Source: Carboxylicivirga sp. (GTDB taxonomy: Bacteria > Bacteroidota > Bacteroidia > Bacteroidales > Marinilabiliaceae). Taken from it: DNA of 64,000 nucleotides. Positions 9,581-18,088 of the stretch are shown piece by piece (positions within the stretch are counted from its first letter, which is position 1; every line of letters starts with the position of its first letter). Both the position numbers and the translations under genes were made by a program. The stretch is taken from contig JAOARW010000055.1 of assembly GCA_025210475.1 (NCBI GenBank), positions 62,001 to 126,000 of the forward strand, read 5' to 3'. The notes under the pieces were generated by a model, which ran no database searches, was not told where the DNA came from, and worked only from the letters and a program-made list of their open reading frames with translations.

Positions 9581-9811
9581 TTAATTGGTAGCTTGTTTTT
9601 GTATTACTTTTAAAACATCTCCAACCGTTAACAGCTGCTCAAATTCATCGGTTTCAATAACAATGTCGTACTCATCATCCAACATCGCAATTAGTGACAA
9701 TTGTCCCAATGACGACCATTCTTCAAATTCACGAAATTCATCGTTCATTTTCACCTCCCGATCCTCAATCTCAAGAGCGTCTTTAAAAAATTCTAAAAAC
9801 TCCTTTTCCAT
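9581..9811 (-). CDS. Acyl carrier protein
   Basis: 76 residues, the normal ACP length, acidic and predicted four-helical. The phosphopantetheine site reads EEWSSLGQLSL: Ser34 is the expected attachment serine, and the usual Asp before it is Ser33 (SSL for DSL). Dedicated ACPs of polysaccharide and natural-product loci vary more at this site than housekeeping AcpP. It directly precedes KAS III (6 bp) and lies 64 bp after the deacetylase gene. It should carry the acyl chain made by the neighbouring KAS III and SDR. Confidence 0.85.
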   Translation of the reverse strand: MEKEFLEFFKDALEIEDREVKMNDEFREFEEWSSLGQLSLIAMLDDEYDIVIETDEFEQLLTVGDVLKVIQKQATN

Positions 9812-9875
9812 AACATATTCATTTAAGTGGTTCGTATTAAGTTACAAAGAATAATTGTGTGAAAGGGAAAAAAAT

Positions 9876-10700
9876 TCATTTAAGTACCCATGAATTCTGC
9901 CAGTCTATTTTTTTAGCAGCTTCACCTACTGATATAAAATCAAAATCATTCAGGTATTTACTAAACTTGGCAAAGGCACTTCTAATACCGTAATAGGATT
10001 TCAAATAGTTGAGTGATATGATTTGTTTCTGCTTATAATCAAAATCGCGCAAATGAAAATAAGTCATGTTGTAATGGCTGGCTTTTGATAGTCGTTTGAT
10101 GAGCCAATACGGATTCAGTCGAAAAAATCCACCACCAGAATAAACCATTCGTTTGCCGAATACCTCTCCAAAACTCATCGGAAACTCTTTAATATCTCCC
10201 GATGCTGTATGAATTAATGCGGGGCCTTCTGAAATATTTTCATCAAAACCTTTGCCACGCATCTTAATCGGGAAAATTGAACTGTCATATTTAATTCCCT
10301 GCTCTACCAGTATCTCCAGGGCCCAGCTGGTTTCAGCTGTTACTGAAAAGGCTGGTGCCCTATATAGTTCCACTCTTTGCCCAACCGCATCCTCAATGCT
10401 TCTTAAGGCCCGATGTGTGTCTTCTTTAAACTCGGCGGGTGATAAACGATCAAGCGTGTAATGAATGTCGGAATGGCATCCCAGTTCGTGTCCCTTATCT
10501 GCTATTTTACGGATGGCTTCGGGATGGGTTCGAGCCACCGTACCCAGGCAAAAGAAAGTTGCCTTCAACTGATGTTCATCTAAAAGATCGAGCACCTTAG
10601 AAAGCCACATATCGATGATAGGCTCGTAATACGATTTATCACCCTTTTTATGCAACTCGTAAATGTACCACTCCTCTATATCAAACGTCAGTATATTCAT
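9876..10700 (-). CDS. Polysaccharide deacetylase (NodB homology, DUF3473-like)
   Basis: 274 residues from the ATG at 10700 (MNILTFDIEEWY); a longer TTG start at 10721 is less likely because it overlaps the upstream stop. Metal and catalytic residues: TFDIEEWY (Asp7, Glu9), GCHSDIHYTL (His76, His80), and RAPAFSVT as motif 3. The DIEEW form and total length match the deacetylases seen in exopolysaccharide loci of the XrtA/PEP-CTERM type. It probably removes N-acetyl groups from an amino sugar of the repeat unit or polymer. No signal peptide is seen, so it would act on the cytosolic side. Confidence 0.85.
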   Translation of the reverse strand: MNILTFDIEEWYIYELHKKGDKSYYEPIIDMWLSKVLDLLDEHQLKATFFCLGTVARTHPEAIRKIADKGHELGCHSDIHYTLDRLSPAEFKEDTHRALRSIEDAVGQRVELYRAPAFSVTAETSWALEILVEQGIKYDSSIFPIKMRGKGFDENISEGPALIHTASGDIKEFPMSFGEVFGKRMVYSGGGFFRLNPYWLIKRLSKASHYNMTYFHLRDFDYKQKQIISLNYLKSYYGIRSAFAKFSKYLNDFDFISVGEAAKKIDWQNSWVLK

Positions 10701-10717
10701 AACAACCAGCTCATTTA

Positions 10718-11704
10718 TCAAATTGAATCATGCAATGCTGCCATTAAACTCCAGTTCGAATAGCCTTTTACAAGTGGCTCCAAACTCCAATCCAAAGGCA
10801 GAACAACCATGTTTTTAAAATTTCTTCGCATAAAACCCATGCGCCACAGGGCTTCTGTTTGGTAATAAGGATTGTTCATTAATGCCACAAAATTGACCCT
10901 CATTTTGTGCCCGAATTGAATAACCTTCTTCATTAAATCAGGCAGCAACGCCTGAGCACCAATGATATCAACTACCACTAATTCGCGATGAGCCCCTTTT
11001 TGATTAACAGTAAATATGGCTACACAACTTTTCCGACCTTTTTTAACAGTCAACATGTAATAATCGCGTTGTGGATGATTTTTGTAACGCCAACCATAAA
11101 AGCCTTCAACCCGATTAATCTTTATAAAATGATCGTAATCGGATGTATTCATTTCCGCTTCACGAATCAATTCGCTATCAATGTTATATTGTTCGTCCAA
11201 TTTTATTGTGCTTGTTTGATCGTTGGTAAACAATGCACGAACAACCATAAGGGGGCGTAAAACTTTTACCATCCAGGGAATGGTTTGCTGATAATGCCAA
11301 CCCAAAGAAAGGTAGGCATGAAGGCTGTTTTTGTTGGGATAATTAAATAGTAACTGAACACCTTGTTCTTGCGCCATCTTTAAACCATGTAAGCGTAAAA
11401 GACGAAAACATCCTTTTCCTCTGTAATCCTTATGAACCGCCGAATCGCATGGTTGATATGCTTTTATAATATTACCACGCGATGTTAATTGCCAAGTCCA
11501 CCAATTATTAACACCAATAATCCGACCATCCATTTCGGCCACCAAAACCATTGACTGACCATAAGGTGAATCCATGAACTTCCAGTTCCAATAGGCTTCA
11601 TCACGCGCCGAAGCTGTACGTTGATTTTCGGAAAAAACGCTATTGAGCAAAACCAATACCTCTGATTGATCAGCCAATGTGGCTTGTCGTATAGTAGGAT
11701 TCAT
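10718..11704 (-). CDS. GNAT-family N-acyltransferase
   Basis: 328 residues from the ATG at 11704. The N-terminal GNAT core has IRQATLADQSEVLVLLN, AEMDGRIIGV and the acetyl-CoA loop AVHKDYRGKGCFRLL (R-x-G-K-G), followed by FNYPNKNSLHAYLSLGW. A second, GNAT-like half follows (AIFTVNQKGAHRELVVVDIIG), so this is a double-domain acyltransferase as found in polysaccharide and FemAB-like settings. It precedes the deacetylase gene by 17 bp; a deacetylase paired with an N-acyltransferase would swap the acyl group on an amino sugar. Substrate unknown. Confidence 0.78.
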   Translation of the reverse strand: MNPTIRQATLADQSEVLVLLNSVFSENQRTASARDEAYWNWKFMDSPYGQSMVLVAEMDGRIIGVNNWWTWQLTSRGNIIKAYQPCDSAVHKDYRGKGCFRLLRLHGLKMAQEQGVQLLFNYPNKNSLHAYLSLGWHYQQTIPWMVKVLRPLMVVRALFTNDQTSTIKLDEQYNIDSELIREAEMNTSDYDHFIKINRVEGFYGWRYKNHPQRDYYMLTVKKGRKSCVAIFTVNQKGAHRELVVVDIIGAQALLPDLMKKVIQFGHKMRVNFVALMNNPYYQTEALWRMGFMRRNFKNMVVLPLDWSLEPLVKGYSNWSLMAALHDSI

Positions 11705-11723
11705 CAATATAAAATATGAGCGA

Positions 11724-12497
11724 TCAATTATTAAACTGCCAAAACCAGGCCCGGATAAATTGAATGGGCTTTCGCAATAACTTCAGTGGCACCAAGTAAA
11801 TAGGTGGCTCCTCTCCATTAACCCGCCAACATTCAACATGTTGTTTCTGTGCACGCAAATTATTTCGATAATCACGCGTACTACGCCCTCCCATTGCAAA
11901 TCGCAACACATATTCATCGAGGCGACTCACCTTAAGTTTATTAAAGTAAAAATAGCGCAAGAAAAATTCATAATCGGAACTTGGATGCAAATCAAGGTTA
12001 TAATATCCAAATTGATCGAGCAAACTGCGTTTCATGTATATACTCTGATGAGAAGGCATCCATCCCTGTTGAACAAGTGAACGCTTGTAAGCGGGACTTC
12101 TGTTAACTCTGACAGGGTGGTCATCGGCATTAACCAGGATGCTATGTCCATACATGACATCAGGCTTTTTGTCATCGAAATGCTCCACAATTTTCTCAAT
12201 AATATTGGCATCATATAAACGATCACCGGCATGAATCAAACCCACCACATCGCCTGTTGCCTTATGCAAGCCTTTATTTATGGCATCGTACAAACCTTTA
12301 TCCGGTTCTGATATCAAGCAGGCAATTTCTGATTTATAGGGTTCCAGTGCTCGAAGTGTGCCATCGGTAGATGCACCATCCACAACAATGTATTCGATAT
12401 TCGGATAACTTTGCCCCAGCACCGAAGCAACGGTTGCTTCAACAGTTTCTTCGTTATTCAGGCAAATTGTTATTATACTGACTTTTAAAGCTTCCAT
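11724..12497 (-). CDS. Glycosyltransferase family 2
   Basis: 257 residues with the GT-A opening VSIITICLNNEETVEATVASVL, IVVDGASTDGTL for nucleotide binding, and GLIHAGDRLYD in the DxD region. The closest pattern is the WcaA/colanic-type GT2 group that adds a single sugar. A cytosolic inverting enzyme acting on the lipid-linked repeat unit. It follows the GT4 gene by 7 bp and precedes the GNAT gene by about 20 bp, in the core of the operon. Confidence 0.9.
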   Translation of the reverse strand: MEALKVSIITICLNNEETVEATVASVLGQSYPNIEYIVVDGASTDGTLRALEPYKSEIACLISEPDKGLYDAINKGLHKATGDVVGLIHAGDRLYDANIIEKIVEHFDDKKPDVMYGHSILVNADDHPVRVNRSPAYKRSLVQQGWMPSHQSIYMKRSLLDQFGYYNLDLHPSSDYEFFLRYFYFNKLKVSRLDEYVLRFAMGGRSTRDYRNNLRAQKQHVECWRVNGEEPPIYLVPLKLLRKPIQFIRAWFWQFNN

Positions 12498-12504
12498 TGT
12501 TTGA

Positions 12505-13713
12505 TCATTGTGATAAAAGCCGCTTATATAACTCGAAATAAACAGCCACCTGCTTATGTTTATCTGATATTAACTCAGCTCGTTTTCTGCAATCCTCCTT
12601 ACTAAGCGGTTTTTGTTCCGAGATTTGAACGATACGATTGGCCAAAGCATTAACATCACCTTGTGGTACCACACAATTCCATTTATCCTCGAGTGCTTCA
12701 GGGCTACCACCTGTTTGATAGCTTATTACAGGTGTTCCACAAGCCAAAGATTCTATGTTTGTGGTAGGGAAATTATCGATATATGTAGGATTGACAAAAA
12801 CCTCTGCCATTGAATACAAAGCCGCCAATTCTGTAACATTCTCCGTTCGCTCCAAGCCAATTATATTAGCAGGAAGTTCTGCAATTTGCCTCTTGTCAAG
12901 GCCTACTAATACAATGGTGTATTCGGCGTTTAATTTTTGATTTAACTTTATAAAATCATCGAGCCCTTTACGTCGATCCCAACGGCCGGCAACACCTAAA
13001 AGAACTTTTTTGCCCATAAGCCCATATTTGACAGCGACGGATGATGTTTCCACTTGCTTGAATACATCCAGGTCTATCCCATTATGTATGACCTCTACAG
13101 GATATTTTTGCAAAAATGATTGCTGAATATGTTTTTGCATCCATGCAGAAGGTGCAACCAAAGTCATGCGATTTACCTTTGTAAAGGCCTTTTGTTTGCG
13201 ATGAAAATTTGACCTTGATCGATCCAATAAAAGGCTTTTGGGATAACCATGCTTATTGGGACAAGAGTAACACACTGTTTGCCAACGTTTGCAGTTATAG
13301 CGGTCGAAATAACTACAATGCCCGGTAAATGGCCAACAATCGTGAAAGGTCCAGACTACGGGCAATTCGGCTTGATGCAGATAACTAAATAAACGCTCTA
13401 CTTGCAAATAATAGCCATGGATATTATGCAAATGCACCAAATCAGGCTTAATGTCTTTGATTTGCCTGATCATTGCACGGGTTGCCTGATCGGATCCAAA
13501 ACCATGCCTGTCAAACAAAAGAGATTTAAGTCCATGCCATTGCCGATCGCGTTTAGTGCCCACTTTAATTAAGTGGGAAGAACTGGGCTGCATTCGATTG
13601 CCATATGCAATATAACTCTCATGTCCATTAGCTATCAAACACTTCCCAATGTCTTCGGCAATGCGTCCTGTACTGCCTGTATTAACCGTTGTATTTATCT
13701 GAAGAACTTTCAT
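12505..13713 (-). CDS. Glycosyltransferase family 4
   Basis: 402 residues. N-terminal MKVLQINTTVNTGSTGRIAEDIG and LVHLHNIHGYYLQVERLF, then a C-terminal GT-B domain with GVAGRWDRRKGLDDFIKL and the E-x7-E region NFPTTNIESLACGTPVISY. These match the WcaC-like GT4 subgroup common in capsule loci. Start ATG at 13713 shares one base with the stop of the upstream GT4 gene, implying coupled translation. Confidence 0.9.
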   Translation of the reverse strand: MKVLQINTTVNTGSTGRIAEDIGKCLIANGHESYIAYGNRMQPSSSHLIKVGTKRDRQWHGLKSLLFDRHGFGSDQATRAMIRQIKDIKPDLVHLHNIHGYYLQVERLFSYLHQAELPVVWTFHDCWPFTGHCSYFDRYNCKRWQTVCYSCPNKHGYPKSLLLDRSRSNFHRKQKAFTKVNRMTLVAPSAWMQKHIQQSFLQKYPVEVIHNGIDLDVFKQVETSSVAVKYGLMGKKVLLGVAGRWDRRKGLDDFIKLNQKLNAEYTIVLVGLDKRQIAELPANIIGLERTENVTELAALYSMAEVFVNPTYIDNFPTTNIESLACGTPVISYQTGGSPEALEDKWNCVVPQGDVNALANRIVQISEQKPLSKEDCRKRAELISDKHKQVAVYFELYKRLLSQ

Positions 13714-14801
13714 TACTTCGTAATAAAATCATAATATGCCTGACCAATGCTGTCAAGGCTAAATCGACGAATGGATTCTCGTGCCTGCAGCCCCAGGCGA
13801 TCACGTAAAGCAGAATCCTGCATCAATGCCTGCAAACGTTGAGAGAAAGTATCATAATCGTGAAGTGATACCAAAAAACCATTGTTACCATCACTAATAA
13901 TATCTGATGGACCAGCTACGCAATCGAATGCCACAACAGGTAATGAAAAGGACATAGCCTCTGTTAATACATTTGGAAATCCTTCTGATTCGGAGGTGAA
14001 GGCAAAAATGCTGGCCTTTTGATAATAGGATTCAACATCTGGCTGACTGCCTGTTAATAAAATACGATCACTAAGGTTTAAACTAGTAATATATGCCTCT
14101 AATTCCTTTTTTAAATTATATTGTTGGGCATCACCGCCAACAATCACCAGTTTCCAATCCAGCTGATTCAATTGAATAAATAAATCAATCAACTGACGAT
14201 GATTCTTACCTGGGATCAAACGTCCAACGGTCAGAATAATTTTTTCTCTTTTTATACCGTTGCTACTGGCCGGAACAAGTATGGGATTGGCAATGACTTC
14301 AATATTAGAATGCGTGAACTGTTTGTGGTAAATCTCACGGGCTACCTTAGTTTGAGCTATTACCCCTTTTGCCAAAGGATATAGGTATCGTCGAAACAGG
14401 CGATGCTTAGAAGACATTTTCTTATCCGGTTGGCAACGATCTGAAATAAATACGGGATATTTTAAGCCGAATAAGGTGAGTAACACAAAACTATTCCAAT
14501 ATTCTCCAAAACTTAAGATAGCATTCGGTTTCAGTGACTTTATGGTACGTCGTAAAAATGCCATTCGACGAAACATCGATAATAAGCGAAACCGATTATT
14601 GAATTTAAAATCCGGATAATGGACTTGTAGCGATTCAGGTAAATCATAATACATCTGTATATTTCGTCCGTAAAGAACCAAATGCACCTCATCAGAGGCT
14701 TTGCTGCAGAAATATACTGCCAACTGAGCCATAACCCGCTCCATTCCACCGGCCTGTAAGGTTGGAAGAAGCAAACATATTATTTCTGATTTTTTAGACA
14801 T
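13713..14801 (-). CDS. Glycosyltransferase family 4
   Basis: 362 residues from the ATG at 14801 (MSKKSEIICLLLPTLQAGGMERV), a classical GT4 beginning with the GG(M/A)ER loop. Donor-site motifs are TVGRLIPGKNHRQLIDLF and SESEGFPNVLTEAMSFSLPVV. An upstream in-frame ATG at 15011 would add 70 residues but lies within the ATP-grasp gene and is rejected. With this start the gene overlaps the ATP-grasp stop by 8 bp, in line with the tight operon packing. Confidence 0.88.
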   Translation of the reverse strand: MSKKSEIICLLLPTLQAGGMERVMAQLAVYFCSKASDEVHLVLYGRNIQMYYDLPESLQVHYPDFKFNNRFRLLSMFRRMAFLRRTIKSLKPNAILSFGEYWNSFVLLTLFGLKYPVFISDRCQPDKKMSSKHRLFRRYLYPLAKGVIAQTKVAREIYHKQFTHSNIEVIANPILVPASSNGIKREKIILTVGRLIPGKNHRQLIDLFIQLNQLDWKLVIVGGDAQQYNLKKELEAYITSLNLSDRILLTGSQPDVESYYQKASIFAFTSESEGFPNVLTEAMSFSLPVVAFDCVAGPSDIISDGNNGFLVSLHDYDTFSQRLQALMQDSALRDRLGLQARESIRRFSLDSIGQAYYDFITK

Positions 14802-15813
14802 ATTGTTCTTTAGCACAAATGGCATCAACCATCCAACCAAAAGGATTGAAAGAACCCGGATGAAAATTGATGTCCGAGTCCCAATATCCCAATTCAAAAA
14901 CTTCTTCGGGATAACCAAAAGCATAACTAACCTCAATAATTTCAGGACGACCGTTGTTAACAACAAAATCATATGCTGCTGTTTGTAAGCCCAATTTGCG
15001 ACTAACATCAACAGCTATTTCAAATGCTTCTCTTGGAATATTGTTTTGATCCATATCAGAAACACCACTGCCAGAAGCCCTGAAATCACCTGGTCGGACA
15101 AATCGTCTTGATGCAAAGAATTTGTCAAATACATAGGTTACACGAATGTCGTGGGTATTATCCGGAATAAATTCCTGAAAATAGATATAACCCTTTTCAC
15201 GGGCTACTTTTCGTGCATATGGAGGAGGTACAAATAAACGACCTAATCCAACCAGAACCTGATCGAAACCTTTTTTGCCTCTGCGAAAATGGAGCCAACG
15301 ATCTTGCAGACTTCTCCAACGATTGTACACCGAAAAACCACGGCCAAAGGCTCTTTTCACTAATCGCTTTCCTTGCTTTTGATTACGCACAAGCAGCACA
15401 TTCAAAGCTCCGGCTCCTCCCCTGAGTTTAAACACTTTCGGATAGGTACATTTCGCTAACCAGTCAAGAGCCGATTTTTTATCGTAAAACACCCAACTCT
15501 TAACCAATGGAGCATCCACCGATTCCAACAAGTATTTTTGCCCTACTTTATCATCAAAGTGCCAAACGGTCTTTGAATTAGGAAAAACATTCAGATTTGT
15601 ATTTTCTAAAGCATATAGCAGGTTTTTGGCCATAAAGCGATCTGTAGGATTGTTCTGATGAATCTGCCAAAGAAATCCTGAACAGTCCTTTAGTTGTTCC
15701 AGAATATCGCTTTTGTAACAATCCACTAGTTTATAGTCGATTCCATTTTGCTCACAATACTTCACCCATCGTCTTCCGAAATCACCTGTTTCATTTTGTA
15801 TGGCTACTTTCAT
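14794..15813 (-). CDS. ATP-grasp ligase-like protein (RimK/YheC-like fold)
   Basis: 339 residues. The central region has ATP-grasp features: FPNSKTVWHFDDKVGQKYLLE, YPKVFKLRGGAGALNVLLV (ATP-binding lysine in KxRGGAG), a HDIRVTYVFDKFFASRR strand and a Mg-binding end AAYDFVVNNGRPEIIEVSYAFG. Such enzymes form amide or ester bonds by acyl-phosphate chemistry. In a polysaccharide locus this suggests joining an amino acid or other amine/carboxylate to a sugar of the repeat unit; the acceptor is not known. Located 5 bp after CapA-like and overlapping the next GT4. Confidence 0.75.
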   Translation of the reverse strand: MKVAIQNETGDFGRRWVKYCEQNGIDYKLVDCYKSDILEQLKDCSGFLWQIHQNNPTDRFMAKNLLYALENTNLNVFPNSKTVWHFDDKVGQKYLLESVDAPLVKSWVFYDKKSALDWLAKCTYPKVFKLRGGAGALNVLLVRNQKQGKRLVKRAFGRGFSVYNRWRSLQDRWLHFRRGKKGFDQVLVGLGRLFVPPPYARKVAREKGYIYFQEFIPDNTHDIRVTYVFDKFFASRRFVRPGDFRASGSGVSDMDQNNIPREAFEIAVDVSRKLGLQTAAYDFVVNNGRPEIIEVSYAFGYPEEVFELGYWDSDINFHPGSFNPFGWMVDAICAKEQYV

Positions 15814-15818
15814 CCTGA

Positions 15819-16937
15819 CTATTTTAATAAGTTAACAATGACATCACGGTGCGCCTCACAACGCATTAAATTTAAATACAATCGCTGTTTGCGCAAACTC
15901 AATAAACCTGGTAATAAGTGCCTGCGTTGAAGGAAACGAAGAATCCGCCCTGAGAAAGGCTCCAAAAATGCCCGATACATGCGTTCAACTCGCTTACAAT
16001 ACTCATCAAATGACTTTTGTAACTCATCTTCATCGGCAATAATCATATTGAGGCGGGATAAGTTGCTATTAAATTCGGCCTTTGCCGTTTCATTCATTAA
16101 TTCAACACCTACTTTCGACAGACATTGAGTATAAGGATATAATTGAAATTCAACGCTTGAACCAAAATGCAAACCAAGCATAAATCCGGTGTGCCAGCGA
16201 TTATCTGTTACTTTTGGATCGTCAAATAGAAAATTTCCTAAACTGTAAAACAAAGGTTTTCCCTTATATATTTCATAACCACTATAGCAATGCGGATGGT
16301 GCCCAATTACAGCATCAGCACCTGCATCGGCAAAAAACCGAAAGGTTTGCTGCATACGGGGACTGGGCAAATCATACAATTCGTGGCCACCATGAACAAT
16401 AACTACCACGTAATCGGCTGTTCGGGACGCATCTTGTATGTCATAATAATTTTGAGCTGTATCTAGTGGATTAGCACCCGGGTAATTTCCATTGGTAGTG
16501 GCAAACTCATTTTCTGAAAAATTTATGATTGCCACTCGCTTTTTCCCAATTTGCTGATAATTTATGGTTCGTGCTTCGTCTAAATTAAATCCTGCACCAA
16601 GGGTTTCCAACTTTTCTTTTTCGCAATGATTAAGTGTGCTTCGTAGACCTTCGGTACTAAAATCCATTATGTGATTATTGGCCAAAGTGACCATCTTAAA
16701 CCCGGCCTGGCTTAAAACTTTGGCTGCATGTCCATCCGCCTTTAAAGAAGGACCACTTTTATCTATTTTAGAATGATTATCGGTTAATGGGCACTCCAGA
16801 TTAACCACCGCTAATTCTGCATTACGAATTATCGGCAACAAATCATTAAATAATTCTTTAATCGACCCGTTTGCCATTTTTGGAGCCAACCTGTTTAAAG
16901 GACAAAAGTCACCTGCTACTAAAACGTCTATATCCAT
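15819..16937 (-). CDS. CapA-family metallophosphatase-like protein
   Basis: 372 residues. Motifs of the calcineurin-like CapA/PgsA fold are in order: VLVAGDFCP, VVNLECPLTD, VTLANNHIMDF, VVIVHGGHE, IGHHPHCYSGYEIYKGKPLFYSLGNFLFD. No signal peptide or membrane anchor is visible, unlike PgsA of poly-gamma-glutamate systems, so a cytosolic role is likelier. Its exact reaction in exopolysaccharide loci is not established. The start overlaps the upstream stop by one base; the ATP-grasp gene follows by 5 bp, and the pairing hints at amino-acid or phosphate chemistry on the polymer. Confidence 0.85.
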   Translation of the reverse strand: MDIDVLVAGDFCPLNRLAPKMANGSIKELFNDLLPIIRNAELAVVNLECPLTDNHSKIDKSGPSLKADGHAAKVLSQAGFKMVTLANNHIMDFSTEGLRSTLNHCEKEKLETLGAGFNLDEARTINYQQIGKKRVAIINFSENEFATTNGNYPGANPLDTAQNYYDIQDASRTADYVVVIVHGGHELYDLPSPRMQQTFRFFADAGADAVIGHHPHCYSGYEIYKGKPLFYSLGNFLFDDPKVTDNRWHTGFMLGLHFGSSVEFQLYPYTQCLSKVGVELMNETAKAEFNSNLSRLNMIIADEDELQKSFDEYCKRVERMYRAFLEPFSGRILRFLQRRHLLPGLLSLRKQRLYLNLMRCEAHRDVIVNLLK

Positions 16938-18088
16938 TAGTTTCGTCTTTGTTTGTCGTCTTGAATAATTGCCCCTAATTCATCGCTACTGATAAATTGT
17001 ACATCCGGCCAGCGTTTCACAACATTATCCAACAATTTCTTAAAAGACTTCAGATTAAGTGTCCTGTTTTGTTCATTAACAAAACCAATAAAATTAAGCC
17101 GATGTGAACAAACAATAGCTGGTTTGTGCCACCTAAAGGCTGTCTCAATCTGTGCCAGACATTCATTAACTGCATCCATTTGGGGGTAAAGAGATGGTTC
17201 AAAATAACAATTCCGAACCAGGTAAAGCTGTTCATGTTCATTCATCTCACCCAGGTAATGACTCACAGTCGTATTGCCCAGTTTATCTGGCTGAGGTATA
17301 ATTTGCTGTCGTTGTCCCTGAATAAAACAAACTCCCCACCTTTTGGCAACTTGCTCATTAATCGATGACCATACATAATTGGGAGCTATAAAACTCTTTG
17401 AATCAAACCCGAAGGTACTTTTAAACATTTGTAGTCCTTCTTCGATAATGGAATTAATTGATTCGCTGTCTTTTTGATCAATTGCATAAGCCTGCAATAA
17501 GCTATTTGGAAATTCGTTGCTCAGTTGCTTACTAATGCCAAATAATTGGTGATCAAAAGCCTTTCTTACCACCCCGTTTTCATTACTTAATGCATTCATC
17601 CAGCGTTCAACATTTAAATGCTCACGACCATGAAACTGCGGTTGAAACAAACCTGATACATGCCCCTGCTTCCATAACTCAAAAGAACCGGTATGCGAAG
17701 GGTAGCGTTTGAGTGTTTCAGTCATTAATTCAAAGTGGTATTCTTTAAAATTACTCTTTCGGATGGCTTCAAAATCAGGATTTGCCATTACACAATTGCC
17801 TGTTATTATGGGATGATTTCCGTGCGAATCATTGTATGCCGTTAATACTTCAAACAATGCTGTCAAATCATCTTCCGAAGCCAATGAATCATTGCGCATA
17901 TAAGGACATTGATCAACTCTTAATCCGCTATTCAGAAGTTTTTGGTAGGTTGATTGATCCGGCATGCGAATACTACCCCAATCATCCGACTCGATTACCA
18001 GCAACTTACGCGAAGTAGACCAACCTCGTACATTAACCATTTGGCGGCGCAGGTATTTTTTAAGTTGATTAATCACTTTGTCCGTCAA
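16937..18088 (-). CDS. Polysaccharide-deacetylase-like protein, tandem copy 2
   Basis: 383 residues using a TTG start at 18088, which gives an N-terminus collinear with the paralogue upstream; an ATG at 18040 (MVNVRGW) is the alternative. Key motifs: LLVIESDDWGSIRMP (Asp35, Asp36), QFHGREHLN (His153, His157), and a late VCSHRLNFIGF plus RWPDVQFISSDELGAI. The DD and HxxxH pattern resembles the metal site of NodB-type deacetylases, but spacing and context differ, so function is tentative. It overlaps the paralogue by 20 bp. Both share motif spacing, with clear sequence divergence elsewhere. Confidence 0.62.
   Translation of the reverse strand: MTDKVINQLKKYLRRQMVNVRGWSTSRKLLVIESDDWGSIRMPDQSTYQKLLNSGLRVDQCPYMRNDSLASEDDLTALFEVLTAYNDSHGNHPIITGNCVMANPDFEAIRKSNFKEYHFELMTETLKRYPSHTGSFELWKQGHVSGLFQPQFHGREHLNVERWMNALSNENGVVRKAFDHQLFGISKQLSNEFPNSLLQAYAIDQKDSESINSIIEEGLQMFKSTFGFDSKSFIAPNYVWSSINEQVAKRWGVCFIQGQRQQIIPQPDKLGNTTVSHYLGEMNEHEQLYLVRNCYFEPSLYPQMDAVNECLAQIETAFRWHKPAIVCSHRLNFIGFVNEQNRTLNLKSFKKLLDNVVKRWPDVQFISSDELGAIIQDDKQRRN

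Noticed and set aside
8516-9811. KAS III and ACP as a fatty-acid or aryl-polyene/flexirubin pathway
   Set aside because: No other genes of those pathways are present; both sit inside a run of glycosyltransferase genes.
14801-15011. 70-residue hydrophobic N-terminal extension of the GT4 gene
   Set aside because: Lies inside the ATP-grasp gene and does not resemble a GT4 N-terminus; MSKKSEIICLLLPTLQ is the natural start.
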